Assembly: GCA_003254925.1 (NCBI GenBank)
Contig: QANZ01038090.1
Span: forward strand, 1-64,000
DNA: 64,000 bases
Source: Chamaecrista fasciculata
Lineage: Eukaryota; Streptophyta; Magnoliopsida; Fabales; Fabaceae
Reading direction: 5' to 3'
Part shown: in pieces, positions 23,051-34,192 of the stretch
Numbering within the stretch: position 1 is the stretch's first letter
Layout of the letters: each line of letters opens with the position of its first letter
The notes under the pieces: generated by a model
What the model was told of the DNA's origin: nothing
The model's input: only the letters and a program-made list of their open reading frames with translations
The model's database searches: none
Program-made: the position numbers and the translations under genes

Positions 23051-25460
23051 GTGGTTTCTTGTCTCTCGTTTTTAATCATATTGTTTGTTTGTTTCTAATT
23101 ATTTTTTTCTTTTTACATTTAGTATGCTTTCGAGGTGGCCGTCATTTCTGCATTTGGTCATAATAAGGAGCTTAAAATGGAACGGATCAAAGACCTGTAT
23201 TTGCGCTTGGAAAAGGGCTATAATTCTTTCCCTTTGCATTTTCCTGGGAGTCTCTATAAAAAGTCGTTACAGGTATATATCAAATTATTAATTAATTGTA
23301 TATTTTATATACATATATTATTTATATACAGTATTAATTAAATACTTTTAAATATATAATTATTATGTGATAAAATGGCCCCCATATATGCAATTTCTAG
23401 CTCCGTCCCTGCTCAAGGGGTGAGCCTGTTAAGTTTTGACATTCAAGGGTCTTAACGTGAGAAAAGTTGAAAAACTAAAGGATCTGTTTGTCAAGTTTTG
23501 AAATTCATATATTTTCTGCCACTGACCTAAAACTTAAGGGCTATTACAGTTTATCCTTTTATTTAATTATTTATTCGTGCGATTAATGTATAAATATTTA
23601 CATGTAAAGGCGAGGAAGGCTTTGAATGAGACAATAAGTCAATTATTACATACAAGAGACGAAAGCATAAGCTCTGGAGGAGGATTGTTAGGGACTTTAT
23701 TAGAAGCGAGACAAAATTTGAGGTGCGATCTGACAGATTCTCAAATTGTTGATAATCTCATTGGAGTCATCTTTGCAGCTCACGATACAACTGCCAGTCT
23801 TCTCAATTGGATTTTGAAGTACTTGCATGACCATCCTCAAGTTCTTCAAGATGTCACTGTAAATAACAAATTATTAATTAAAAATTAACTTTCTAATTTT
23901 CATTCATTTAATTAATTTCTCTACAATTCTAATTATCTAATGATTTTTTTTATCTTCTTTTCGGTTGGAACAAGAGGGAATTAGAAGGAAAATTGTGGAA
24001 GAAAACCGGACTGGCTTACTTGGGAGGATACTAGGCAAATGCCCTTCACTACCTGGGTATGTACAAAAATAAATAAATGAGTAAATTATCAATTTAGTCC
24101 TTGAAAATTCATGGCTCGGTAAAATTTAATCTTTTAAGAGATTGGGTTATATAATGATAGAATATTCATGGTGGAACTAACTCAAATGAGTCATGAATTT
24201 TTTGACATTAAATCAAATATTTCAATAAACCAAGAATAAAATTGATAGTGGTCATATAATCTAAAGACCAAATTGTTAGTTTACTCTAAATAAATTTATT
24301 GATTACCTGGATCTTCTAATGTATAAATAACAAGATTTTCAAAATCGGACCGGACATTGAATTTGGTACCGGTTCAATATTCAATAATTCAACCGAGATT
24401 CAACTAGTGCTGGATCGGTGATAAATAAATAAATTTAAAAAATANAAAATTCCAACTAATAAATGTTGTTTATTGATTGATTAAACTGTGTTTGATGAGT
24501 TGATATATATATTAGGTAATCCAAGAAACGCTAAGATGTGCAACAATCATATCGTTTACATTCAGGGAGGCAGTGAAAGATGTTGAGCTTGAAGGTCACT
24601 CTATTCCTAAAGGTTGGAAGGTGCTTCCCCTCTTCCGAAACATTCACCACAATCATGATTTCTTCCCCCAACCCCTCAAGTTCGACCCTTCTAGATTTGA
24701 GGTCAGATTATTTTTTTAGGGATTAAATAGTTAATTTATTATAGTTTTCTTTGATATGGGTTTTGAGATAGATATGATCAAGGTCAAATACTTATTTTTA
24801 TCCTTAAATTATGAGGTAAGTTTTATTTTGTTACATTCTTAAAATTATTTTTTGTTCTGTTTTGATCTCGAAAGTGTGATTTCATACGATTTATGTCATT
24901 ATTTATAACTTGAACAATTGAGATGAATCCTTTTTCTCTTTCATGTGTCATAATAAGTGAGTTAATAAACATATGTAGAAAAATTTTCATTTTTTGTAAC
25001 AAATTCGAGATAAATTTATAGTTAATTTTTATCTCTAATTTGTGATAAGAAATAATATTTTTTTTCTTCTTTTTGAACTTGCGTATTAAGACACTATAAG
25101 AGAGAAATAATTTATCTCAATTATTCTGTTTATAAATAATGTCTGGAATCTAACGAAATCAAATTTTGATTTTTGGAACCAAAACAGAACAAATGTGAAA
25201 GTTCGAGATTCAAAACAAAACAAAAGTTAATTTTTGGACCAAACTAAAACTTATCCTATAGTTTGAGGACCAAAATGAGATCTTAACATATGATTAATAA
25301 TTTGATGTGCAATAATGTGAATGATGCTAGGTGCCACCTAAAGCAAACACTTTCATGCCATTTGGGATTGGATCCCACTCTTGTCCAGGCAGTGAGATGG
25401 CTAAGCTTGAGGTCTTCATCCTTCTTCACTACCTCACAATTTCTTGCAGGTATATTTATA

Positions 25461-25499
<39 letters not shown>

Positions 25500-28063
25500 C
25501 GCTAAAAATACTATTTTATAGTTTAGAAACTTATTACAAATCAATTTTAATTTGTTTGTGGTCATGTAACTTTAATTGAGAAAACTAGCAATCTGTTCCC
25601 TGAATTTTGGACGCTTTGACTGATAGGTTTCTGAATTTTGCGAAGTGTACAAGCTGGTCCCTGAATTTTCAAAACACCATACTAATAGGTCCCTCCATCA
25701 TATTGTCGTTACAAAAAAGTTGACGTGTACATAACGGACGCTGATGTGTCCCGTTATGTCCAAGTCAACACCCATAATATTAGAAAAACAAAAAAGCTGC
25801 CACGTTAATAAAAAAGCGAGACATTAGCATTTTGTCATTGCACTTATAGGTCCCTGACCCATTTTTATTCCATTATTCTCAATTCCCCCTCTTTTTCATC
25901 ATCTTCATTCATTTTAGTCCCAAATCCTCTAAATAAAATTATAAAGTGTCCCAAAACTCTTCCAAACATTCCAATTTAGTCCTTAAAAATATTTAAAACC
26001 CTAAACTCTAAAATTCCAAACCCCAAACCCTAAACCCTAAAATCTTAAAAAAAGTTTGAGTTGAACAATTAGGTCCTTGACCCATTTTCATTCCATTATT
26101 CTCAATTCTCCCTCTTTTTCATCATCTTCATTCATTTTAGTCCCCAATCCTCAAAATAAAATTGTAGTGTCCCAAAACTCTTCCAAACATTCCAATTTAG
26201 TCATTAACAATATTAAAAACCCTAAACCCTAAACTCTAACCCCTAATCCCTAAAACTTAATTTTTTTAATCTTCCTCTTCATTCAATTTAGTCCTTAAAA
26301 ATATTAAAAACCCTAAAATCCTAATACCCTAAACCCTAAACCCCTAAATCCTAAAATTATAAACCCCTAAATTGATTCCGCACCCTAATTAAAAAAAACG
26401 CAGGAGCCTAAATCTAGATTTTTTTTTCAAACCCAACATCTTCATCTTCATCTTCATCTCCACATCTCCATCTCCACTCTCAATCACCATCTCCATCTCC
26501 AAATTGTAGTTTCATTTTTTAAACTCAAATAAGAGTTGCTCTCTCCAATCTTCATCTCCATCTCCACATCTCCATCTCCAATCTCTATCTCCATCTCCAA
26601 ATTGTAGTTTCATTTTTCAAACCCAAATCGGAGTTGCTCTCTCCAATCTCCATCTCCACCTACATTTCTCATCTCAAATACTTTGCATCGGGTACACGCA
26701 ATTCCGCCACCACTCCATATTCCTTTGGAAATACGCACACGTAGAGTAAGATCTCACACTCTCCTCACCTCCGATTTCAGATTCAGAAATGTTGGCGACA
26801 GAGGACGAGGGCGGTGGCAGGCTGAGGTGGAAGGAGAATCGGAGGAAGAGGAAGAAAGAGGGGCTCGACGATGATGTTGATGATGTTCTTATTTTTGTGA
26901 AGAAATTGTGATGATGATGTTGGGATGAGGAGGATGAGGAGGAAGAAGATGATTTTCTTCTTGGTGACGTTGCTGCTTTTTTTTTTTTTTTAATTTTTGG
27001 GATGAGGAGGAAGAAGATGATGATGTTGATGATGATGATATGAGACAAGGAATATGGGAAGATGAAGATTAAAAAAAATTAAGATGAAGATGAAAAAAAA
27101 ATTGTGATGTTCTTTGGATTTTAGGTTTTAGGGTTTTAGGATTTAGAGTTTTAGGTTTTAGGGTTTAGGATTTACTGTTTATGGTTTTAGGATTTTAGGG
27201 TTTAAGGTTTTTAATATTTTTAAGGAGTAAATTGGAATGTTTGAAAGAGTTTTTGGACACTTTACAATTTTATTTTGAGGATTTGGGACTAAAATGAATG
27301 AAGATGATGAAAAAGAGGGGGAATTGAGAATAATGAGATAAGAATGGGTCAAGGACCTAATTGTTCAACTCAGACTTTTTTTTAGGGTGTGAGGTTTAGG
27401 GTTTATGGTTTTGGGTTTTAGGGTTTAGGGTTTAGGGTTTGGGGTTTTAGGGTTTAGGGTTTAGGGTTTTAAATATTTTTAAGGACTAAATTGGAATGTT
27501 TGGAAGAATTTTAGGACACTTTATAATTTTATTTTGAGGATTTGGGACTAAAATGAATGAAGATGATGAAAAAGAGGGGGAATAGAGAATAATGGAATAA
27601 AAATGGGTCATGGACCTATAAGTGCAATAAAGAAATGCTGATGTGTCACTTTTTTTATTGACGCTGACGTGGACATAACAGGACACATCAGCACATAACG
27701 TGACACATCAGCGTCTGTTATGTACACTACAGCTTTTTGTAACAAAAATACGACGGAGGGACCTATTAGTATGGCATTTTGAAAATCCAAGAACCAATTT
27801 GTACACTTCACAAAATTCAGTGACCTTTCAGTCAGAGCGTCCAAAATTCAGGAACTGGGTTGCTAGTTTTCTCAACTTTAATTTATTAACTCATCATATC
27901 CTCTTTTTGATGGTTTGATATATATTTTAGGTGGGAAATTGTGGGAGATGACTCTAATGGAGTTCACTATCTTCCATTTCCTGTGCCCAAACATGGATTA
28001 CCCATCAAGATATGGCTCAGGAACAAAGTGATCACTCCCCCCAATGTTGCTTCTGAAACTTGA
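22121..28063 (+). CDS. Cytochrome P450, CYP707A/CYP722 type, disrupted in exon 5
   Basis: The eight exons are 22121-22371, 22563-22887, 23123-23272, 23610-23858, about 23965-24056, 24516-24701, 25331-25449 and 27931-28063; about 501 residues if exon 5 were intact, normal for the family. Visible motifs are an N-terminal membrane anchor (MQPFFYVILVLVLSS; ATG 22172 is an alternative start), proline-rich LPTPPGSKGFPYIGE, I-helix AAHDTTAS, K-helix ETLR, PSRFE, and heme loop FGIGSHSCPG with the cysteine ligand. Similarity is to the CYP85 clan, nearest CYP707A (abscisic acid 8'-hydroxylase) or CYP722 (strigolactone pathway); endings such as SEMAKLE and FPVPKHGLPI lean to CYP722. Exon 5 lacks the AG acceptor (GG at 23963-23964) and is short by one base near 24014, giving an early stop. 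Either the gene is dying or the draft has errors. Intron 7 holds a 2.3-kb foldback. Confidence 0.85.
23014..23051. repeat. (TC)n(TA)n microsatellite in P450 intron 2
   Basis: A run of TC dinucleotides passes directly into a run of TA dinucleotides inside intron 2. It is probably length-polymorphic. Confidence 0.85.
24080..24287. mobile_element. Small foldback element in P450 intron 5
   Basis: The 208-bp element has arms AGTAAATTATCAATTTAGTCC and the matching ggaccaaattgttagtttactct-like end, flanked by AAATAAATG/AAATAAATT (24071-24079 and 24288-24296; 8 of 9 match). It resembles arms at 31045-31340 and 49629-50455. It is non-coding. An ambiguous base follows at 24445. Confidence 0.65.
24775..25290. 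mobile_element. Foldback element in P450 intron 6
   Basis: The left arm (24775-24925) is the rough reverse complement of the right arm (25130-25290): gataagttttatttt against its counterpart aaaacttatcc, and tttatgtcattatttataa against ttataaataatgtc. A single arm of the same family lies at 46285-46540. The ends are worn and I cannot define a target duplication. Confidence 0.6.
25578..27873. mobile_element. Large 2.3-kb foldback element in P450 intron 7
   Basis: The terminal inverted repeat GAGAAAACTAGCAA is flanked by the 10-bp duplication AACTTTAATT (25568-25577 and 27874-27883). The arms run roughly 25578-26400 and 27060-27873. Each holds two copies of a block of about 225 bp that begins near ttaggtcc and ends in telomere-like runs (ccctaaaccctaa, reverse-complemented in the other arm). 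The centre (26400-27060) is rich in ctccatct and poly-purine stretches with spurious ORFs. It fills nearly the whole 2.5-kb last intron of the P450. Confidence 0.85.
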
Positions 28064-28956
28064 TGTTGCTTCTGAAACTTGAAGACTTCTTATTTTATAT
28101 ATATATATATATAATGTGTCATGGATCGGTGTTACTAGGTTTAATGTTATATATAACAAATACAATGCCATGGAGATTTCTCTAAATGTGTTTTTCTGCT
28201 GACAATATAATTATTACCTAAAAAATTAGTTGTCATGCATGTTTATTTACGTACTTCTCTTAACTCCCAAATTCGACTCTTTAAAGATAATTAAACTTCT
28301 AAATATATATATATGAAAAAAAAAAGGAGAGGATCACAAAGAAATCTATTAATAAGTTGCAACAATAACAATATATAGGGTGATAACTATATATAATTAA
28401 GAATCTTTCCTCCAATATTGCTGCAATAAGGAATCAGGATTGGGTTGCCAGTTTTGGGCTCTTTTCTTTTTCTGATTAAGTACTCCAACAACACGTACGT
28501 AGGTGATAGGGTCGTGCATAGATAAATTATTTGTGACTATATATAACTTAAAGATTTTTTAACTATTTATATTTTTTTATTTATGTAACTTTATATGTGA
28601 TGATGATTTTTTTTACTTTACTATATATTTTTATTATATTCAATAACGCGTGTAATTTTAGAATTATAAATATTACTATTTGAGTTTTTTTTAAAAATAT
28701 ATATATGCATATATATCACTTATTTAACAATTTCAATCAATACGTTTTTAGTGATGTAATAGTGTGTATTGTGTAACCTAAAAAGTGTAAGATACCCTCC
28801 AAAGCTTTTCTAGCATCTATAAAAATAATATATATATATATATATATATATATCACATCTGGTTATACTATTTGAGTTTTTTTTAAAAAATATACATATA
28901 TAATATATATCACTTATTTAACAATTTCAATCAACACTTTATTAGTGATATAATAA
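28044..28956. other. P450 gene end and 3' flank
   Basis: The last codons and stop lie in a 19-20-base tandem repeat (28044-28063, 28064-28082; tgttgcttctgaaacttga), so the stop context is duplicated in the 3' untranslated region. The rest is AT-rich with TA runs and a pair of similar segments (28680-28745 and 28868-28950) sharing caatttcaatcaa. I see no gene. Confidence 0.5.
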
Positions 28957-29631
28957 GGCAAAAGACCCTTTCGTGCCTCTAACGTTCGGAGTCAATTTCA
29001 GTTATGCCCCTAACGTTTGTTTTGTGTTAATTATGCCCCAATGTGAAACGTTGGTGTCAATTATACCTCAACTTCAATTTTTTTGGACCAAAGTCCTATT
29101 TTGGTCTCTTAAGTTTGCTCAAAGTTCCGTTTTGGTCCCTCAAGTCTCCGACGAACTTTTCGGTGAGATACACGACGGCCCCGACGACTACAAAAACTTC
29201 TAATTCAAGGTTTTTTGACCTCTTGAGTTCAATGGCGCCTTCATTTTGCGAACAAATGACCGAAAATATGATTTTCGGTGATTTTGTAATTTTTCGGTGA
29301 CTATGTAATTTTTCAGCAGCTTGTCAGTCATCTTTTCACAAAATAGAGGCCGTCATTGAACTCAGGAGGTCAAAAAACCTTCGATTAGGAGTTTTTGTAA
29401 TTGTCGGGGCCGCCGTGTATATCGCCAAAAAGTTCGCCAGAGACTTGAGGGTCCAAACCAAAACTTTGAGCAAACTTGAGGGACCAAAATAGGACTTTGG
29501 CCCAAAAAACTTGAACTTGGAATATAATTGACACCAACGTTTCACATTGGGGGCATAACTGACACAAAACAAACGTTAGGGGCATAACTGAAACTGACCC
29601 AAACATTAGGGGCACGAAAGAGTCCTTTGCC
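28957..29631. mobile_element. Mutator-type foldback element, GGCAAA family
   Basis: Ends are GGCAAAAGACCCTTTCGTGCC and its near-complement. The flanks are GATATAATAA on both sides (28947-28956 and 29632-29641; 9-10 bp). The arms contain repeated phrases of the type gcccctaacgtttg and ggtccctcaag, inverted on the right. The length is 675 bp. ORFs on both strands inside are by-products of the arms. Confidence 0.85.
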
Positions 29632-29641
29632 GATATAATAA

Positions 29642-30520
29642 TGTGTAACCTCAAATTCAAAGAAGTGTAAGATACCCTCCTAGCCCTACAACTAAAAGTG
29701 TAGTGCACGAAGTGAATTGAATTTGGGATTTTGACTTATTTAATTGGATCTACATCTGTTGTGGCTGCGGATCCTCTACCATGGTTTTTTCTTGTTGTGT
29801 CTATTGTCCAAGAATACAAGTTATTGATAAATTCTAAAGGTCTAAATTGTGCCACGTGTTCAACTTAATTTTTGTACATTTTCCATCCAATCTTTTTTTT
29901 TTTCAAAATTGCAATTTGAGCTTGATGCATTGCCATCATCTTGCATTTTCAGCTTCTTTCCATTATTCCCAGCGTTGCTAGCATTTTTGGACTTCGACTT
30001 TCATGGTTGTCGTCGGTTCATCACCGTTGCTGCTACTGTTCATTGGCGTTGAACCTATTTATCATGTCGTTGTTGTCCATCGTCTTCGTCGCCGCCACAT
30101 TGTTATTCCATACTACTTAAATAATGCCTCAATTATCAGACTTCGTAAATAATGCTCTTAAATTATTGTTTAGTTGTAAATAACCCTTCAACAATGGACC
30201 CTAGCTAATATTTTGTTTCAATTATATAGCCTACTTACAAATACTCGATCCCTTGAATTATAAAATTTAGAATAAATCATATTTTTATATACTTAATATC
30301 CCATAATTTAATAGTTGTGGAATGGGTGGTTGACTTTGTCAGTAGAAAAGAGTCTTATGCTTCCATTCAGTTAGTATATAACCGAATTATAGCATGCATG
30401 TGACTCTCCTTTTTTTTTTTTTCTTTATCTTTGTGAGCATGTAGCTATCTCATTTATGGTTGTACATACTTGATCTGAGATACGATCACTTTTTTGAAAT
30501 TGAGCCAGGCTGAGTCCCAG
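29642..30520. other. Intergenic, no gene seen
   Basis: Bases 29762-29785 (tggctgcggatcctctaccatg) match 18598-18622 in inverted orientation with two differences. Bases 29930-30100 are less AT-rich with gttgctgctactgtt-like phrases, perhaps a worn gene fragment, but no frame is conserved. The remainder is AT-rich. Confidence 0.4.
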
Positions 30521-30524
30521 ATTT

Positions 30525-30930
30525 GAGTATCCTAGGCCCGGCCCGACCTAGGATATACCCATTATTAATTTTTCTTTTTTATTTTTGTTATATATATTTA
30601 TATTTTCTTTTACAAAACATTCTTTCCATTCTAGAAAATATACATGTATTCTTATTTTTATTTGTTGTATATTAAAAATTACATAAAATATATACTTAAT
30701 CTCAATTAAATCAATAATTTTTTAACAAATAAATCAAATTAAATATTTTTAATAATAAAAACATCATTAAAATGATCCAAAATTAATTTTTTTTTTATAA
30801 ATATCTACAAATTAAAAATCATATAAAATGAATAAAGAACTTAAATAAATAAATATAAAAAATTCCCTATTGGGCCCGACTGGACCCTGTGGCCCGGCCC
30901 GGGTTCTAACCGGGTCGGGCCGTATGATAT
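30525..30930. mobile_element. Possible hAT-type foldback with GC-rich arms
   Basis: The GC-rich stretch aggcccggcccgacctagg at 30532 and an opposing stretch with ggcccggcccgggtt near 30892 flank 330 bases of AT-rich DNA. The same GGGCCGGGCC core occurs in the hAT-type element at 36507-36615. Ends and duplications are not resolved. Confidence 0.35.
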
Positions 30931-31044
30931 GACATTTGAAAGATCATAAAATGTTTACCAAAAAAAGATCATAAATGAGCTTTCTAACCATATATGACTC
31001 ACCGAGAGTGACATTTTGGACAAAAACAATTTCTGCTTCATAAA

Positions 31045-31340
31045 ATAAACAATAAAGTAGTAAACTAAGAATTCAATCTCCGAAAGATTGTCCAATTGAT
31101 AACTTGGTCCCTAAAATATTGAAATACATAATTTAGATCTTAAAAGAATCAAACAATATACTCATTAGTTCTTGAAAGAACCAAACAATATATTTTTTAG
31201 TCTATGATGAAAAAGACTAATAAGTATATCATTTGGTTCTTTCGAGGACTAAACTATGTATTTCAATTTTTCAACGATTAGATTGTCAACTCGGTGATCG
31301 CTCAGGGACTAAATTGTTAATTTATTCTAAAATAAATGAA
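31045..31340. mobile_element. Foldback element
   Basis: The arms ataacttggtccctaaaat and its inverted counterpart near 31300 (cagggactaaattg) converge on 31190. This is the same family as 24080-24287. No ORF is present. Confidence 0.5.
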
Positions 31341-31379
31341 CTATTAATTTTATAATTTTTCTCAACAAATGATAGTCGA

Positions 31380-33020
31380 CTTATCATATTTGAGAGTATA
31401 TACCTTTTACATTTTTCATCCAAACTATGCATAGAATGACATTAGAAAACTTGTTCAAATTTATTTCCAATGTCATATTATCTGCATCATTTGGAAACAA
31501 AAAGTGGAAGATACTTTCTCTAAAAAATGGTGAGTTGACCATATGATGAAAGAAAATTATAAAATTGTTGATAGCCTAACTCTAGTAGCATATATATAAT
31601 CCTCTCTCAAAGATATTCTATCCAAGCTATATATATAATTTTAGAAAGCTTGTCCTCTGATCTTTCTAACCCCTTGTTATATATATAATTAGAACATATA
31701 ATGAGGGGGATGCAAACTCTCAAAAATAGAAGATTGACTATCTTCTATTGAAAGAAAATTATAAATGATTGACATTCTTAATTTTTAAGTCTATAATTCT
31801 CCCTCCAATATGTCATTGTGAGTAAGCCATACATCATCAAAAAGCTTGTTTCAAGAGCTTTCCCACACTCCATTATCATATGCATGATTTGGACACATAA
31901 TGGGAATATACAAGCTCTTAAAAATAGTAGATTAATCATTTTATAATGAGAGAGAAAGTTATAAAATGGTTGACATTTTTAACTTTGGAGTCGATAATTC
32001 ACTCTCTTTCTAATGTATGCGACCCATATATCTTCAATAAACTAGTTTTAGGAGCTTTCAAATGTCATATTATATATGTGATTTGGACATATAATGAGAG
32101 ATATACAAACCCTTAATGATAGCATGTTGACCAATATCGATCATTTGTGCAGAAAAAAATTACATAAAATGGTTGACATTAATTCTCAAGAGTCAATAAT
32201 TCTCTCCCTAATGTGTTCCCATGGATGACCCATTTATCGTCAAAAGACTTGTTTTGAGAGCTTTCCAACGTCATGTCATATGTGTGAATTAGACTTATAA
32301 TGGAGGAAATACAAATTCGAAAAGATGATGGATTAACTATTATTTGTTAGGGTAAATTGCACAAGAGGTCTCTGTGGTTTGGCCTATTTATAGAAATGGT
32401 CCCTGTGATTTAAAAAGTGACAAATAGGGGTTTGTGGTTTACTCCGTTAACAAAAAGAGTCCTAGGAAGTATCTGTCATTCAAAACTAACTTAGTTAGAA
32501 CAATGTGCAGCTCATGTGACCCATTTTCACATATTCAATCCCTAATTTCTGAGGATTAGGGTTTAAGAATGGAAGAAAATGACGAGAATAAGAGTTATGG
32601 TTCGTGGATGTGTAGATAGGATTCGATTTCTGCACAACGGAAGAAAAATTTGGGGTTAAGTATGTGAAAATGGATCCCGTGAGCTGTACATTATCCTAAT
32701 TTCGTTAGTTTTGGATGATAAATACCTCCTGAGACCCTTTTTGTTAACGGAGCAAACCACAAACCCTTATTTGCCACTTTTTAAACCACAAAGACATTTT
32801 TTTTAAAATGGGCCAAACCACAAGAACCTTATCTGTAATTTACCCTATTTGTTAAAAGAAAATTATAAAATGTATTATGATTTATTTTTTAAATCAATAA
32901 TTTTCTCTCAAATGTGTATTTATATACAAGCCATATATCATTAAAAGGTTTGTTCCAAGAATTTTTTAATGACATATCATACACAAGATTTAGGCATATA
33001 ATAAAAGAATTATTTAATTT
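31380..33020. repeat. Degenerate tandem array with about 200-bp period
   Basis: A unit recurs with anchors gaaaattataaaat-like at 31552, 31754, 31954, about 32155 and 32858. The spacing is 198-202 bp once the 505-bp foldback insertion (with its duplication) is removed. Other phrases recur in order: ataattctctcc, gacccatatatc, cttgttttgagagctttcc, gtgatttggacatataatg. About seven units can be traced, with perhaps 65-80 percent identity. It is satellite-like and non-coding. Confidence 0.75.
32350..32845. mobile_element. Mutator-type foldback element inside the tandem array
   Basis: The 496-bp element begins GGGTAAATTGCACAAGAGG, ends ctgtaatttaccc and is flanked by a perfect 9-bp duplication TATTTGTTA (32341-32349 and 32846-32854). 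Its arm phrases (gtccctgtgatttaaaaag and complement) differ from the GGTACC family but keep the same terminal GGGTAAATT. Removing it restores the 200-bp spacing of the host array. Confidence 0.88.
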
Positions 33021-33750
33021 TAAACTTAGAAATAAAAATTTGAGAAAAACGAGAGAGTCATGATGTGCACAACCTGATCCTTTTATGTTAAATACTAATG
33101 GGATAGAAGCACATTATTCTTTTCTGCTAATTAAGCACAAGCGCCACTTGTTTAACAACTTTTAAACTGCTAAATACTAAAGTAGAATTGACCCTGGTCA
33201 TGCGGTGCCAAAATATAATATACCCTAAAATTTGTCAAATATCCTCTTGAATTTTCACAATCTTTTGAATATAATTTTAACTTGTTTGAATTAATCTTTT
33301 TTGGACTTTTTAGTAGAGGAGAAAGATTTATATAATAAGGCTCAAGTGTACTTTTTTTTTAAGTAAACTATGAGTTTCTTCCATCTATCTGTATAAATTA
33401 TAATGGTCTTGGTGAAGACCAATCTCATTCGAATCAAGAAGCGAATAATTTAGAATCTTCTCAACAATATCAATTTTAAGGATTGAGCTTAAGTCCTCTC
33501 ACAAATTAAAGGTTGTGTATCTCGCTAACCATTTCACTAATAAATCATTGTTGAAATCTCTTATATTTGGGATAGGTTGAAATTTAAAGATGGAGGAGGA
33601 GTGAGAAGACTTTATGATTGAAATTGGGAACTAAATGCTCCATTGCTATGGTGGGTGAGACTGGAAACACATAAAGCCTCATTACTATCATATGTGACAG
33701 AAAGAGGGAGGAGTGAGGAGACTATGTGATTTAAAACGACATTAATTAAA
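33021..33750. other. Intergenic, no gene seen
   Basis: AT-rich sequence without a convincing frame or repeat. A pair of phrases near 33410-33530 (ctaatctcattcgaatcaag type) recurs at 36110-36200, suggesting another worn dispersed repeat. Confidence 0.4.
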
Positions 33751-34184
33751 GGGTAAATTATATTTTGGTATCCTGTAGTTTGACTCTATTTCACTTTGGT
33801 ACCCTATGGTTTGAAACCTGACACTTTGGTACCCTGTGGTATTTTCTATTAACACTTTGGTACCCTTTGGAGCTATTTTGTAATTTTAACTATAACAAAT
33901 TTTGCAAAAATTATATATTGACCCTAAAAAATTTTTAAAAAATTACAAATAGGTTCGTGGATAACATATTATCTAGGGACTAAAATGAAAACTTTAAAAT
34001 TTTTTTAGGGTTAATATGTAATTTTGCAAAATTTGTTATGGTTAAAATTACAAAATAACTTGAAAGGGTATCAAAGTATTAATGGAGAGTACTATAGCTA
34101 GGGTACCAAAATGTCAGGTTTCAAACTACAGAATACCAAAATGAAATAGAGTCAAACTATATGGTACCAAAGTGTAATTTACCC
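33751..34184. mobile_element. Mutator-type foldback element, GGTACC family, second copy
   Basis: This 434-bp copy is a close relative of 4364-4793 (start GGGTAAATTATATTTTGG, end gtgtaatttaccc). It is flanked by TAATTAAA (33743-33750 and 34185-34192). The arms hold the same 30-31-bp units with more substitutions, so it is older than the copy at 4364. Confidence 0.85.
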
Positions 34185-34192
34185 TAATTAAA

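Noticed and set aside
26674-27048. Minus-strand frame of 124 codons rich in serine and lysine
   Set aside because: Low-complexity translation of the centre of a foldback element; no domain and no family support.
26000-27480. Telomere-like ccctaaa runs as a sign of a chromosome end
   Set aside because: They lie inside a foldback element in an intron, in both orientations, and are short and interrupted.
29336-29708. Two overlapping minus-strand frames, mirrored by plus-strand frames at 28973-29300
   Set aside because: They mirror each other because the region is an inverted repeat; they are not genes.
29849-30052. Plus-strand frame of 67 codons in a less AT-rich stretch
   Set aside because: Hydrophobic low-complexity translation without start context or splice partners.
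31380-33020. CRISPR-like array, because of the regular spacing
   Set aside because: The units are long, diverged and contiguous, without short exact repeats and unique spacers; the genome is eukaryotic.
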